Shown: positions 34,646 through 44,222, numbered from the stretch's first letter. The stretch: 64,000 bases of DNA from Vampirovibrionales bacterium (GCA_029866025.1 JARXAD010000013.1:350705-414704), one strand, 5' to 3'. The notes: generated by a model from the sequence alone, not told the origin. Numbers and translations: made by a program.

Positions 34646-34685
34646 CCTCTAGGCGATTGTTTACTCAATGGCCTAGAGGGTTTTT
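34646..34685 (+). terminator. Terminator between peptide gene and its modifying enzymes
   Basis: CCTCTAGGC/GCCTAGAGG, a perfect 9-bp stem with a 16-base loop, then GTTTTT. Placed between precursor and enzyme genes, where partial read-through would give more peptide than enzyme. Confidence 0.75.
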
Positions 34686-34700
34686 AAAAAGGCAAGTATT

Positions 34701-35597
34701 ATGCCATCCTTTTCTGATTATATACAAGGGCTGCCTTGGCTAGGCTTTGGCGTTGGCCTAAAAGACACCTACTGTGATGCCATCGTGAGTCATGCCCAAA
34801 CTGCCGATTGCACGGAGCAGATTGATTGGCTGGAAATTATTCCCGAAAACTATATGAATAAAGGTGGTTACTCCTTAGATGTATTAAACACCCTCATTAA
34901 AGCAGACTTTCCCATGTCGTCTCATGGGGTGAATCTATCTTTAGGCAGTACCGACCCGTTAAATACAGACTATGTAAGCTCCCTAAAAGAATTGTTTAAT
35001 ACGGTTCAGCCCGTATGGTTTAGCGATCACTTATCCTTTAGTTCCGTAAACGGTCATTATTTAAATGACTTAATGCCATTGCCATTTTCTCAAGAGGCGG
35101 TAGACCATTGCGTTACTAAAATTTGTCAAGTGCAACAAGAGTTCGAAGCTCCGTTTATCATTGAAAATATTTCTTACTATGCCGAATTTAAAGACGCAGG
35201 AGGCATGAACGAAGCCGAATTTTTAACCCAAATTTTAGAGAAATCTGATTGCGGTTTATTATTAGACATTAACAATGTGTATGTAAATAGTCGCAATCAT
35301 GGGTATGATCCCATCGGGTTTTTACAGTCGATTCCTTTGGAGCGGGTGGTTGAAATCCACATTGCAGGCCACTTGGTAGGTGATGAACTAATTATTGATA
35401 CTCATGGCGAACCTGTCTGCGACGATGTCTTTGAACTATTTCGCTGGGTGTACCCGCGTTGCAACAATATAAAGGCGATACTGTTGGAACGAGACACCAA
35501 CTTACCTCCTTTTAATGAACTAATGGCGGAGTTAAAGGCCGTGAGAATGACAGCCTTGAGCAGTTCATTAAAGCCCATGGGAGCATTAGCTGCATGA
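34701..35597 (+). CDS. DUF692 family MNIO enzyme (MbnB/HvfB-like)
   Basis: 298-residue TIM-barrel, multinuclear non-heme iron oxidative enzyme. Metal-ligand segments can be read in order: SSHGVNLS, SDHLSFS, IIENISYY, LDINNVYVNSRNHGYD, EIHIAGHL, DTHGEPV and LLERD. Family members oxidise Cys of RiPP precursors with the help of a DUF2063-type partner. AAAAAGG lies 8 bases before the ATG. The stop overlaps the start of the partner gene (ATGA). The gene is visibly richer in A+T than the fab or pur genes, consistent with acquisition by transfer. Confidence 0.9.
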   Translation: MPSFSDYIQGLPWLGFGVGLKDTYCDAIVSHAQTADCTEQIDWLEIIPENYMNKGGYSLDVLNTLIKADFPMSSHGVNLSLGSTDPLNTDYVSSLKELFNTVQPVWFSDHLSFSSVNGHYLNDLMPLPFSQEAVDHCVTKICQVQQEFEAPFIIENISYYAEFKDAGGMNEAEFLTQILEKSDCGLLLDINNVYVNSRNHGYDPIGFLQSIPLERVVEIHIAGHLVGDELIIDTHGEPVCDDVFELFRWVYPRCNNIKAILLERDTNLPPFNELMAELKAVRMTALSSSLKPMGALAA

Positions 35598-36406
35598 GCT
35601 TACAGGCTTTTCAAACCTTGTTCTACAAACTAGCCACGACATCTGAAGAGACTGCGACAATTCTAGCTGAGGATCTGGCCTTATCAGGTCTGTTCTTAGC
35701 GCTTCCCAACCATCAACTTCAGCAATATCGCTGGATGGTGTATGCCAACCATGCCGAAACCTTAGAAACTATTTATCCTCTTACCTACACACTGCTAGAA
35801 GATACTTGGCAGCCTTTGGTTGAACACTATTTAGCGGCCTATCCACCCAAACATTACCAGCTATATGAAACTGCAACAGACTTTCCACAATTTATAGCTG
35901 AGCAAGCTAGTTGCACCAAGCAGTATCCTTTTGTTGTTTCCTTGGTTGCCTATGAACTATTGGAAGCCAGCATTTTAAGAATGCCCTCAAATGACCTTCC
36001 AAAGAACTCTACCAGAGAAGTCATCACTTCTTTTAATCTAGGTCAATTGTCGCCCATTCTACAAGAGGCATCGGCTTCCTTTGTTTGTGAATACCCGCTC
36101 AATACGATTGTAGAAATACTCAAACAAGACTCTCTTAATATCGATAAATTACAGTCTATAGAGCCACAGCCCCTCCACCTGTGGGTTTACCGAGATTCAG
36201 AATTCCAGTGTCGTTTTCTAAAGGTTACACCTTTTATTTTGGCGTGCTTAGAAAACTTTAGGAAAGCTCCTGACTTATCGCATGAAGGACATTTGTACAC
36301 TGTGACACAGGGCTTCAACCTTGAAATAAAGAATGATCTTAAGAAGAACTACTGTGAACTGATTCAAAATTTTTTGTCTTTTGGGGTATTGCTAGGATCT
36401 CGATGA
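35594..36406 (+). CDS. DUF2063 partner protein (HvfC/MbnC-like)
   Basis: 270 residues. The N-terminal about 100 residues are a DUF2063 helical domain (QQYRWMVYANHAETLETIYPLTYTLL, FPQFIAEQ). The C-terminal part is a beta-containing region typical of RiPP recognition partners of DUF692 enzymes. DUF2063 is often labelled DNA-binding in databases, but its gene pairing points to peptide binding. It overlaps the DUF692 gene by 4 bases, so the two are made in equal amounts. Last gene of the RiPP block. Confidence 0.82.
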   Translation: MSLQAFQTLFYKLATTSEETATILAEDLALSGLFLALPNHQLQQYRWMVYANHAETLETIYPLTYTLLEDTWQPLVEHYLAAYPPKHYQLYETATDFPQFIAEQASCTKQYPFVVSLVAYELLEASILRMPSNDLPKNSTREVITSFNLGQLSPILQEASASFVCEYPLNTIVEILKQDSLNIDKLQSIEPQPLHLWVYRDSEFQCRFLKVTPFILACLENFRKAPDLSHEGHLYTVTQGFNLEIKNDLKKNYCELIQNFLSFGVLLGSR

Positions 36407-36520
36407 TTGATTAGGTAAGAATGTATTTTTTATGTCTTTACCTTTAGCGCCTAACGCTAGAAACTCCATCGGACTTAAAATATATCACGGGTAATGTTGC
36501 GAATGGCATCATCTGACCTT

Positions 36521-36552
36521 ATTCAACTTAGTAGGTATTCAACTTAGTAGGT
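36521..36552. repeat. Tandem 16-bp repeat
   Basis: ATTCAACTTAGTAGGT occurs twice back to back without mismatch, between the RiPP block and the decayed tRNA copy. It may be a scar of insertion or replication slippage. The rest of 36407-36681 shows nothing else. Confidence 0.6.
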
Positions 36553-36681
36553 CATCATTCCAGTAGATTAAACCCCAAGCATGAGAACATTTAATCGAGA
36601 GTTTTTGATTCGGGGGCAGGTCAGCCAATATTTTAATCTATTACTTATTCTATCTTATTTATAAATAGATAGAAATATTCT

Positions 36682-36744
36682 GGCTCAGAGGGCTAAATCT
36701 CTCTCCTAAGTTGAGTATCGAAAGATCGACTCCTGCCAGGGTTG
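36682..36744 (+). pseudogene. Decayed tRNA-Arg(CCT) copy
   Basis: Aligns with the intact tRNA at 30947: 35 of 44 positions match from the anticodon loop to the discriminator base, including CTCCTAAG and 16 identical bases TCGACTCCTGCCAGGG at the 3-prime end. GGCTC of the acceptor is kept, but most of the D-arm is missing and the stems no longer pair. It is a relic tRNA or an att-like repeat at the right border of the block. I see no integrase. Confidence 0.65.
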
Positions 36745-36877
36745 CTATCTTAGTTCGTTGAGCAAGGCTACTAATTATGTTTGGTGGGAGTCTATTCTTT
36801 CTAAAAAACCAGACTTACTTCGATCTCCCTTGATATGATAGGCCCTTGATTAGGGTTTTTATAGAGTGATTGTCATT

Positions 36878-39772
36878 ATGGCTTTTTCAACATCCGCTTC
36901 ATTACCGTGTAATACATCAGGGTCTCCGTCGTGGCGCTGGTATCAGCAGGTGGTTCAGCATTTACCTGGAATGTCGGCCCGCCATCCTTCGGAACCTGGA
37001 ACGATGGTTTACGATGATATTCGACTGCTAGGAGCCTTGTTGGGCACTGTGATTAGTAAGCCCCGTGGTTTGCATAGCATTGAAGGGCCTGAGCTTTTTT
37101 TACTGATTGAAAATTTGCGTCGAGCTGCTAAATATTCACGCATTGAGGCCATAAACGTATCGGATAAAATTACTTCTTCGGTTATTGAGGCTGCTCTAAA
37201 GCAAGGCTTATCCACCTTCCCCGTTTCACAGCAGGACGAATGTATTCGTAAAACGGTGGGTGGGTTTCGCCTGTTTTTAGAATTGGCCGCCATTGCCGAA
37301 AATTATCATGTTAAACACCGCACTAGCAGAAACCCACGCTTTATTGATGACTGGGCTCAAGCCAGAGGCGTTTCATCGGAGACTGCGTATGATGCCTTAC
37401 GTGGGCTTCAGCTTCGTTTTGTATCCACAGCTCATCCCACCCAAGTGTATCGAGAAACCTACCTTCGGCATGAACAAAGAGTTTTAGCCCTCTTGGGTAA
37501 GCTCCATGAAGCTTCTACTGAGCAGGAAGAAGCCGTTGCGGTAGCAGCCTTGGAAGATGCCGTTGAAAAATTGTGGTTAACCCGCTTTGAACGCTGGGAA
37601 AGGCCTACGGTTAGTGATGAAGCACGAGGGTTAATACCCTATTTAACTGTGATGGTAGACGCCTTACCTGCCATGCTCGCTACCCTTCAAAATTCTGAAC
37701 TCCCTACTCTTGCCAAAAAAAATGCTCCGGTGATTGAATTGGGCAGTTGGATTGGAGGGGATATGGATGGGAATCCCTATACCAATGCCGAAACCTTAAC
37801 AACCGTTTTGGAAGAACGTCGCCAATGGCTCATCAAACGATATGAATCGACGTTGTTAACGTTGGCGCATGAGTATAGTTACTCTCATCATACGGCGTTT
37901 CGCTTATCTCCAAAATTTCAGCATCAACTCCAACAAGCCAATGTAGCGTTGGATGGGTTGCCCGCCCAGGAACAGCCCGAGTACATTCAAAATATTCGCC
38001 ACTTTTATCAGCGAGAGCCTATTCGGCAATATTTATTGTTGATGGCAGCACGTTTGCGGGGGGCATTGCAAGCCCCTTGGCACATTGTCCCCCTTCAAGT
38101 TCACCCTTTGTTTGGCTACACCCACCCGGATCAATTGCTGCAAGATTTGGATACGGTCATGGCAGAGCTTCGCTATAACGTGGTAAGCCCAGTGGCCATT
38201 ACACCCTTGGCTGATTTGCGCCAGCAGGTGGCTTTGTTTGGGTTTCATTGGGTGGGGATGGACTTGCGCGAAGAAGCCAGTGTGATTCAACAGGCCGTTA
38301 CGGATTGGGTGGGAGGAAAAGCTCCAGGTAATGAAGAGCCTCATCGTTTGGAGTGGCTTCTGGCACAATTGTCTCAAGAGGATGACGCACCGCCGTGCCA
38401 GGTAACAACGGACCAAAAATCATCCACGCGTTTGGTGGCCATGTTAAAAACCATTGCAGTCGCTCGGCAGGTATTTTCCTCAGCCTTGGGTGGGCACTTA
38501 TTACTAAGCATGACGCACCATGCCCATGATGTACTGGCTGCTTGGTTATTATGCCGTTGGTGTGGATTAGAACAGCTTGAGAATGAAGCGCCAGTTGCGT
38601 TAGTGCCCTTGTTTGAAACCATCGACGATTTGGAGAAAGCGCCTGCTATGATGGCAGAGTTATTTTCAAACCCTCGTTACGCTGCCCACTGTAATGGCAA
38701 GCACATTGTATTAATGGCTTATTCTGATAGTAATAAAGATGGTGGCTTTTTAACCAGCCAATGGCATTTGTACCAAGCCCAACAAGCTATTACCATTGTT
38801 GCTAAACAGTACAATATATCGATTCAGTTTTACCATGGCCGGGGAGGCAGTATTGGCAGAGGAGGGGGACCTACCCAGCGATTTATGGAATCGTTACCAG
38901 TAGGTGCCACAGACCATGGATTACAAATTACGGAGCAAGGCGAGGTGCTCACCCATCATTATCTTTCTGAGGAAAACACGTTTTTTCATTGGCAACAATA
39001 CATTACTGCGTATTTAGATCGGACCTTGGTTACACCGCCATATGCCCCGGACGCCACAACTGTAGCCATAATGGATCGTCTTTCTAGCCATGCTTTTCTG
39101 GCCTACAAAGCCTTAAAAACTCTGCCTGGGTTTATTCATTATTTTGAAACGGCCACCCCTCGAGAGATTGATTCTATCCATATGGGGTCGCGGCCTTCTC
39201 ATCGTCGTGCGATTGAAAGTATTTCGGATTTACGAGCCATCCCATGGGTGTTTCGTTGGTACCAGGCGCGCACCTTGTTACCGGGTTGGTATGGTTTCGG
39301 GTCAGCCCTATCTGCTGTTATTGAGGAATCTCCTGAGATGTTAGCAGCGTTACAAGAGTTGTACAGGACGTGGCCCTTTTTTACAGCCCTTATCGATAAC
39401 AGTGCGACGACAGTATTGCAAGCAGATATTCATTTAATGTCTAGCTATGCAGCGTTAGGCAATGTGAATGGGCCTCCCAGTGAGGAGACGCATTTGATTT
39501 TAAACACCTTGATTGAAGAACATGCCTTAACTACGCGCATGATATTGGCTGTAACACAATGCAGTGAGTTGTTATCAAGCCCTATTTCGCAGCCCATGAA
39601 ACGATCGTTTGAGATGAAACGCCCCTATCTCGACCCGCTGAATTACCTGCAGGTGTATTTGCTTACCCAATACCGGCAGCAGGATTTACCAGAAGATCGC
39701 CGTCGGGTGATTCATCGTAGTCTTATTTCATCGGTAGGAGGGGTTGTGGCAGGGTTAGGCGTTGCTGGTTAA
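36878..39772 (+). CDS. ppc: Phosphoenolpyruvate carboxylase
   Basis: Anaplerotic enzyme: PEP plus bicarbonate gives oxaloacetate. Catalytic and substrate motifs: STAHPTQVYRET (catalytic His), GSWIGGDMDGNPYTNAET, YSDSNKDGGF, and FYHGRGGSIGRGGGPT. About 964 residues, upper end of the family. The usual C-terminal end, a Gln/Arg-Asn-Thr-Gly tetrapeptide, is replaced by VVAGLGVAG. ATG 36878 is preferred over GTG 36866, with no strong Shine-Dalgarno at either. Its stop codon overlaps that of the convergent DUF421 gene. Confidence 0.95.
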   Translation: MAFSTSASLPCNTSGSPSWRWYQQVVQHLPGMSARHPSEPGTMVYDDIRLLGALLGTVISKPRGLHSIEGPELFLLIENLRRAAKYSRIEAINVSDKITSSVIEAALKQGLSTFPVSQQDECIRKTVGGFRLFLELAAIAENYHVKHRTSRNPRFIDDWAQARGVSSETAYDALRGLQLRFVSTAHPTQVYRETYLRHEQRVLALLGKLHEASTEQEEAVAVAALEDAVEKLWLTRFERWERPTVSDEARGLIPYLTVMVDALPAMLATLQNSELPTLAKKNAPVIELGSWIGGDMDGNPYTNAETLTTVLEERRQWLIKRYESTLLTLAHEYSYSHHTAFRLSPKFQHQLQQANVALDGLPAQEQPEYIQNIRHFYQREPIRQYLLLMAARLRGALQAPWHIVPLQVHPLFGYTHPDQLLQDLDTVMAELRYNVVSPVAITPLADLRQQVALFGFHWVGMDLREEASVIQQAVTDWVGGKAPGNEEPHRLEWLLAQLSQEDDAPPCQVTTDQKSSTRLVAMLKTIAVARQVFSSALGGHLLLSMTHHAHDVLAAWLLCRWCGLEQLENEAPVALVPLFETIDDLEKAPAMMAELFSNPRYAAHCNGKHIVLMAYSDSNKDGGFLTSQWHLYQAQQAITIVAKQYNISIQFYHGRGGSIGRGGGPTQRFMESLPVGATDHGLQITEQGEVLTHHYLSEENTFFHWQQYITAYLDRTLVTPPYAPDATTVAIMDRLSSHAFLAYKALKTLPGFIHYFETATPREIDSIHMGSRPSHRRAIESISDLRAIPWVFRWYQARTLLPGWYGFGSALSAVIEESPEMLAALQELYRTWPFFTALIDNSATTVLQADIHLMSSYAALGNVNGPPSEETHLILNTLIEEHALTTRMILAVTQCSELLSSPISQPMKRSFEMKRPYLDPLNYLQVYLLTQYRQQDLPEDRRRVIHRSLISSVGGVVAGLGVAG

Positions 39773-40242
39773 GAATGTTGGCTAGGAGTGTGATAATTAA
39801 TGACACTAATACTTCCGTCCCGTTCTAGCACGGCTAGTCGAACATCTTTAATGTTGGCTGCGCCATGAGCCCGCAACGCCTGCATCAATTCGTCGTCGTT
39901 AATGTTTTCTCTCCGTAAGTGGTCTTTTAAAAGTAACCCTTGGTTAATAAGTATAGTGGGAGTGCCTTCCAGCCACGAACGAAAAAAGCGAGAACGGTCC
40001 ATGGTGCGAGGCAGAACCACATTGACCAAAAGTAGGGTTCCAGCGGCCACCACTCCCCCTATTAACGATGTGTCGGGCCCCGTCATAGCATTTTGTACAG
40101 CGTTGCTAATAAGTAATAGCAGCACCAAATCGAGGGGAGTCATTTGGCCAATTTGCCGCTTGCCGCCCACGCGAAGCAACACCAAAATAAAGCAGTAAAT
40201 GATGGCCGTTCGTAGGGCAATATCAAGCAATACAGGTTTCAT
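39769..40242 (-). CDS. DUF421/YetF-type membrane protein
   Basis: 157 residues from ATG 40242. Two or three N-terminal membrane helices (TAIIYCFILVLLRVGGKRQIGQMTPLDLVLLLLISNAVQNAM) with the family signature GKRQIGQMTP.DLV. A cytosolic C-terminal YetF domain follows (PTILINQGLLLKDHLRRENINDDELMQALR, VRLAVLERDGSISVI). Function of the family is poorly known. The stop overlaps the ppc stop on the other strand. The upstream TTG of the track lacks support. Confidence 0.85.
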   Translation of the reverse strand: MKPVLLDIALRTAIIYCFILVLLRVGGKRQIGQMTPLDLVLLLLISNAVQNAMTGPDTSLIGGVVAAGTLLLVNVVLPRTMDRSRFFRSWLEGTPTILINQGLLLKDHLRRENINDDELMQALRAHGAANIKDVRLAVLERDGSISVINYHTPSQHS

Positions 40243-40425
40243 AAGCACATCGTGTATCAATCAAAACCGTTAAACCTTATAATTTTCTTACTATAGCGTA
40301 GATTGATTTGTGTGATTAGGGAGCTTTAATGCTGTTCAGGATGGGCTGAATCGCCTTGCCAAAGGATTTGGAGATGAAATGGGCCTGATATACTGAAGTA
40401 AATTGGTTGGTAAGGAGACTTTTTT

Positions 40426-43170
40426 GTGACGACATCTACCCCCTTGGCAGAAGCATCGGTTAACGTAACGGAATTGCATCTGAAAGATTATCAGCCTCCG
40501 AGTCATTGGATTGATAAGACCCACCTGACTTTTACCCTGAATGCTGAAGATGACGTGGTTGTGACGAGTCGATTGTTGATGCGCCTCAACCTTACCTCAG
40601 CGCTACCACCTTATACATTAGTGCTAAGTGGGGCTCCTGCCCATGCTCCTGAAGGTGCCGAGACCCCTTGTATGGAACTACTTTCTATCACGGTGGACGG
40701 TCAACCTTGGGTGGACAATGCTTACAGTCGTCATGGTTCGGAACTTACCTTAAACCAACTGCCCAATAAGCCCTTTGTTCTGGAAATTCAAACGCGTATT
40801 AGCCCCCAAGCCAACCGCTCCCTCAACGGGCTATACACGTCGGGTGGAAAATTTACTACCCAGTGCGAGTCTCAAGGCTTTCGTAACATCACCTTTTATC
40901 TGGATCGTCCTGATGTGATGAGTGAATTTACTACCGTCATCCGTGCTCATCAGGGAAAATATGCCCAGCTATTGTCTAATGGTAATCCTTCTGAGCGCGT
41001 TACCACCGCCGATGGCTGGGATGAAATCACCTGGCATGACCCACACAAAAAGCCTTGTTACTTGTTTGCGTTGGTGGCGGGAAACCTCCATCTGACGGAA
41101 GATACCTTCGTGACCCAATCGGGTCGAACGGTAGCCTTACATATTTATGTAGACCCCGGTGATGAAGGCAAAGTAACCCACGCCATGGCGTCTCTTAAAA
41201 AAGCCATGAAATGGGACGAAGAGCGGTTTGGCCGTGAATATGATTTGGATTTGTTCCAGATTGTGGCGGTGAATGACTTTAATTTTGGGGCGATGGAGAA
41301 CAAAGGCCTTAATATTTTCAACTCGTCTGCTATTTTGGCCGATCCAAAAACGGCTACGGATGCCCGCTACGAATACGTGGAAGCAGTGGTGGCACACGAG
41401 TATTTCCACAATTGGTCGGGCAACCGTGTGACATGCCGTGACTGGTTTCAGTTGTCGTTAAAAGAAGGCTTTACGGTTTTTCGTGATTCGGAATTTACCG
41501 CGGATCTGAATTCTCGTGCTGTAAAACGTATTGAAGACGTGACGGGCATGCGCACCGCCCAATTTCCGGAAGATGCGGGAGCCATGGCTCATCCCATTCG
41601 TCCAGCGTCGGTGGGCTCTATTGAGAATTTTTACACCGCCACCGTGTACGAAAAAGGCGCTGAAGTGATTCGTATGATCCATACCCTGCTGGGTGAAACG
41701 GATTTTAGGCGTGGTAGCGATTTGTATTTTGAACGTCACGATGGTTGTGCTGTGACCACCGAAGATTTTGTCAGTGCTATGAAAGATGTGAGTGGGGTGG
41801 ATCTAGGCCAATTTGAAAGTACTTGGTATAACCAAGCGGGTACTCCGACGTTAATGGTGACAGATGCCTACGATGTTACCACCCGCAAATATAGCTTGAC
41901 CCTTGAGCAACAGACACCCGCTACACCTGGGCAGCCCAACAAACAACCGTTTCATATCCCGGTTCGAGTGGGGCTGTTAGACACCCAAGGCAAGGATATT
42001 CTTCTGGAATTGGGAGAAGACCAAGCTCACTGTCTGACTCAAGGCAATGTGTTGAATGTTACTAAAAAGGCGGAAACATTTGTCTTTCACAACCTGCCCG
42101 AAAAGCCTGTACCGTCTTTGCTGCGTAGCTGGTCAGCACCGGTCAAGCTTCAGTACCCCTACACGCGCGACGACCTAACGTTTTTAATGGCCCATGATAC
42201 CGATGGGTTTAACCGATGGGAAGCGGGGCAGCAATTGGGTGTGGCCGTGCTGCAAGAATTAGTGGCTGCCCATCAAACCGGTAGTGTTATGACAGTGGAT
42301 GTACGCCTGATCGAGGCCTTTAAGGCTGTGTTGCAAGATGACACATTGGATCCAGCATTGGCAGCCCTAACTTTAACCTTGCCCAGTTTGGCGTACTTGG
42401 CAGAATTGTACCCAGATGGTTTGGTGGATGTGGATGCTATGGATGCCGCCCGAAAACAGGCACGAAAAGCTATTGGTATTGCCTTAGAAGATCTCTTCTT
42501 AGAGCGCTTTAATGCCAGTCGCTCTACCGAAGGGGTTCCTTATGTGTGGAATATAAAGGATGTGGGTCAACGTGCGATTAAAAATACGGTGCTTGGCTAC
42601 TTAATGGCGGCCAACCCGCAACAATATTTGCCACTCGCCATCGCTCAATATGAGCACAACCATAACATGACGGATGTGCGTGCGGCTTTGGGCCACATTC
42701 TCAATCATGGTTCGGCGGAGCAACGCAAAAAAGCGCTGGATATTTTTTACGAACAGCATCAGCAAAACCCATTGGCCATGACCCAATGGTTTTCGGATCA
42801 AGCCTTGGCCGATCGTGCTGATGTCTTGAATGATGTACAATTGTTGCTTCACCATTCTGCCTACGATGCCAAAAACCCTAATAGTGTGCGTGGGTTAGTA
42901 GGGGCATTTGCTTCCAATACGGTGCGTTTTCATAATATCAACGGGTTAGGTTACCAATTTTTGGCGGATCAAATTATCGCTATTGATGCCTTTAATCCCA
43001 TGCTGGCAGCAGGATTAAGTAAACGGTTAGCTGCTCCTCATAAATACAATGCTCAACGCCAGGGGTTGATGAAGGCCCAGCTGATCCGTATTACTGAGTC
43101 GGTGAAATCCAACAATGTGCGTGAAATTGTTGGCAAAAGTCTGGCCTTGTTAACAGAAAAACAATCTTAA
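40426..43170 (+). CDS. pepN: Aminopeptidase N (M1 family)
   Basis: Zinc aminopeptidase of the E. coli PepN subfamily, 914 residues. Exopeptidase motif GAMENKGLNIFN, zinc ligands in HEYFH (324-328), and the third ligand Glu in LKEGFTVFRD. C-terminal alpha-solenoid starting at about 560. GTG start 8 bases after AAGGAG. Monocistronic in appearance. Cytosolic peptide turnover is the expected role. Confidence 0.96.
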   Translation: MTTSTPLAEASVNVTELHLKDYQPPSHWIDKTHLTFTLNAEDDVVVTSRLLMRLNLTSALPPYTLVLSGAPAHAPEGAETPCMELLSITVDGQPWVDNAYSRHGSELTLNQLPNKPFVLEIQTRISPQANRSLNGLYTSGGKFTTQCESQGFRNITFYLDRPDVMSEFTTVIRAHQGKYAQLLSNGNPSERVTTADGWDEITWHDPHKKPCYLFALVAGNLHLTEDTFVTQSGRTVALHIYVDPGDEGKVTHAMASLKKAMKWDEERFGREYDLDLFQIVAVNDFNFGAMENKGLNIFNSSAILADPKTATDARYEYVEAVVAHEYFHNWSGNRVTCRDWFQLSLKEGFTVFRDSEFTADLNSRAVKRIEDVTGMRTAQFPEDAGAMAHPIRPASVGSIENFYTATVYEKGAEVIRMIHTLLGETDFRRGSDLYFERHDGCAVTTEDFVSAMKDVSGVDLGQFESTWYNQAGTPTLMVTDAYDVTTRKYSLTLEQQTPATPGQPNKQPFHIPVRVGLLDTQGKDILLELGEDQAHCLTQGNVLNVTKKAETFVFHNLPEKPVPSLLRSWSAPVKLQYPYTRDDLTFLMAHDTDGFNRWEAGQQLGVAVLQELVAAHQTGSVMTVDVRLIEAFKAVLQDDTLDPALAALTLTLPSLAYLAELYPDGLVDVDAMDAARKQARKAIGIALEDLFLERFNASRSTEGVPYVWNIKDVGQRAIKNTVLGYLMAANPQQYLPLAIAQYEHNHNMTDVRAALGHILNHGSAEQRKKALDIFYEQHQQNPLAMTQWFSDQALADRADVLNDVQLLLHHSAYDAKNPNSVRGLVGAFASNTVRFHNINGLGYQFLADQIIAIDAFNPMLAAGLSKRLAAPHKYNAQRQGLMKAQLIRITESVKSNNVREIVGKSLALLTEKQS

Positions 43171-43248
43171 TAGGTATCTATTGGTTTTTGTAAAAAATAA
43201 GTTGTTACTGAAAAACCTGTAAACCCAGAACGCAGAATTGGGTGACCT

Positions 43249-44079
43249 ATGGTCAAGCAAAAAAAACTCATTCCAGAAAATGGCCCGTATTATGTGGTAG
43301 GTTACGGTGAAAAACGGGATCATCTCTGTTTGATGCTGCATGGTTTGGGGGGTGATTGTTATGAACTGTCACCCTTGGCTAAGCATCTGCACCAGCAAGG
43401 GTATAGTGTTTTAGGGGTTCGCTACCCAGGCCATGGGGGCTCTGCCAAACATTTGCCCCATACCACATGGCAGCAGTGGGCTAGCCACACACTGGAAGCA
43501 TATCAGCAGGTAGCTGACGCACACACCAAAGTGTCGCTGGTAGGGTTTTCAACAGGTGGTACGTTGGCTGTGTATTTAAGCCAGCATATGCCAGTTCACC
43601 GTTTAATATTGTTGGCTCCTTTTTTTGGGTTTCGGCATTTTAAATCCTCACGGCTTTCTCCAAAAACCTGGTTGGGCATTGCCCGTTTATGGGTAAAGTA
43701 CATACCGGCTGGCCCTTTGCCCATTGCTTGCCCTGTTGGTAAAAAGCAAACAACCCCCTTCCGCCAATACCGATGGTTTAGCGTACCTATTATTCACAGT
43801 GCGCTGGAACTCATTGAGGTGATTCAGCCGTTACTTTCCAAAATAGACGTACCGGTGTTGGCTGTCTTTTCTCCAAAAGATGCGGTGGTATGCTCTCGCG
43901 CCATGGAGAGTTCATTGCTTCAGATGACCAATACGACGGCCCAGCGTCATAAATTATCGGGGGGTAATCACATTGTGTGCCGAGATGTGAGCTCGGATGC
44001 CGTGAATACAGCAGTCCTGGATTTTTTAACAAATACGCCTCATCTTTCTTCGGCGCAAGTGTCTGTACTTTCAATTTAA
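43249..44079 (+). CDS. Alpha/beta hydrolase, carboxylesterase/monoacylglycerol lipase-like
   Basis: 276 residues. The oxyanion region LMLHGLGGD, nucleophile elbow GFSTGG (Ser), acid in SPKDAVV (Asp) and base in GGNHIV (His) complete a catalytic triad in family order. The small lid and length suit Est30-type carboxylesterases or monoacylglycerol lipases. Substrate unknown. No signal peptide. Follows pepN by 78 bases and is terminated by the hairpin at 44223. Confidence 0.82.
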   Translation: MVKQKKLIPENGPYYVVGYGEKRDHLCLMLHGLGGDCYELSPLAKHLHQQGYSVLGVRYPGHGGSAKHLPHTTWQQWASHTLEAYQQVADAHTKVSLVGFSTGGTLAVYLSQHMPVHRLILLAPFFGFRHFKSSRLSPKTWLGIARLWVKYIPAGPLPIACPVGKKQTTPFRQYRWFSVPIIHSALELIEVIQPLLSKIDVPVLAVFSPKDAVVCSRAMESSLLQMTNTTAQRHKLSGGNHIVCRDVSSDAVNTAVLDFLTNTPHLSSAQVSVLSI

Positions 44080-44222
44080 GATGAACCATTTAAAATGGTG
44101 CTGAGAATATTTGACGAGGGTGCTTCTCTTATAGAATATGAAAGGCGCCGCTGCTGACACTCATCTTAAACGCTTTGAGTGTAGGAGCTAATCTTGCGTT
44201 TAAATACCTTTTAAAACAAAAG

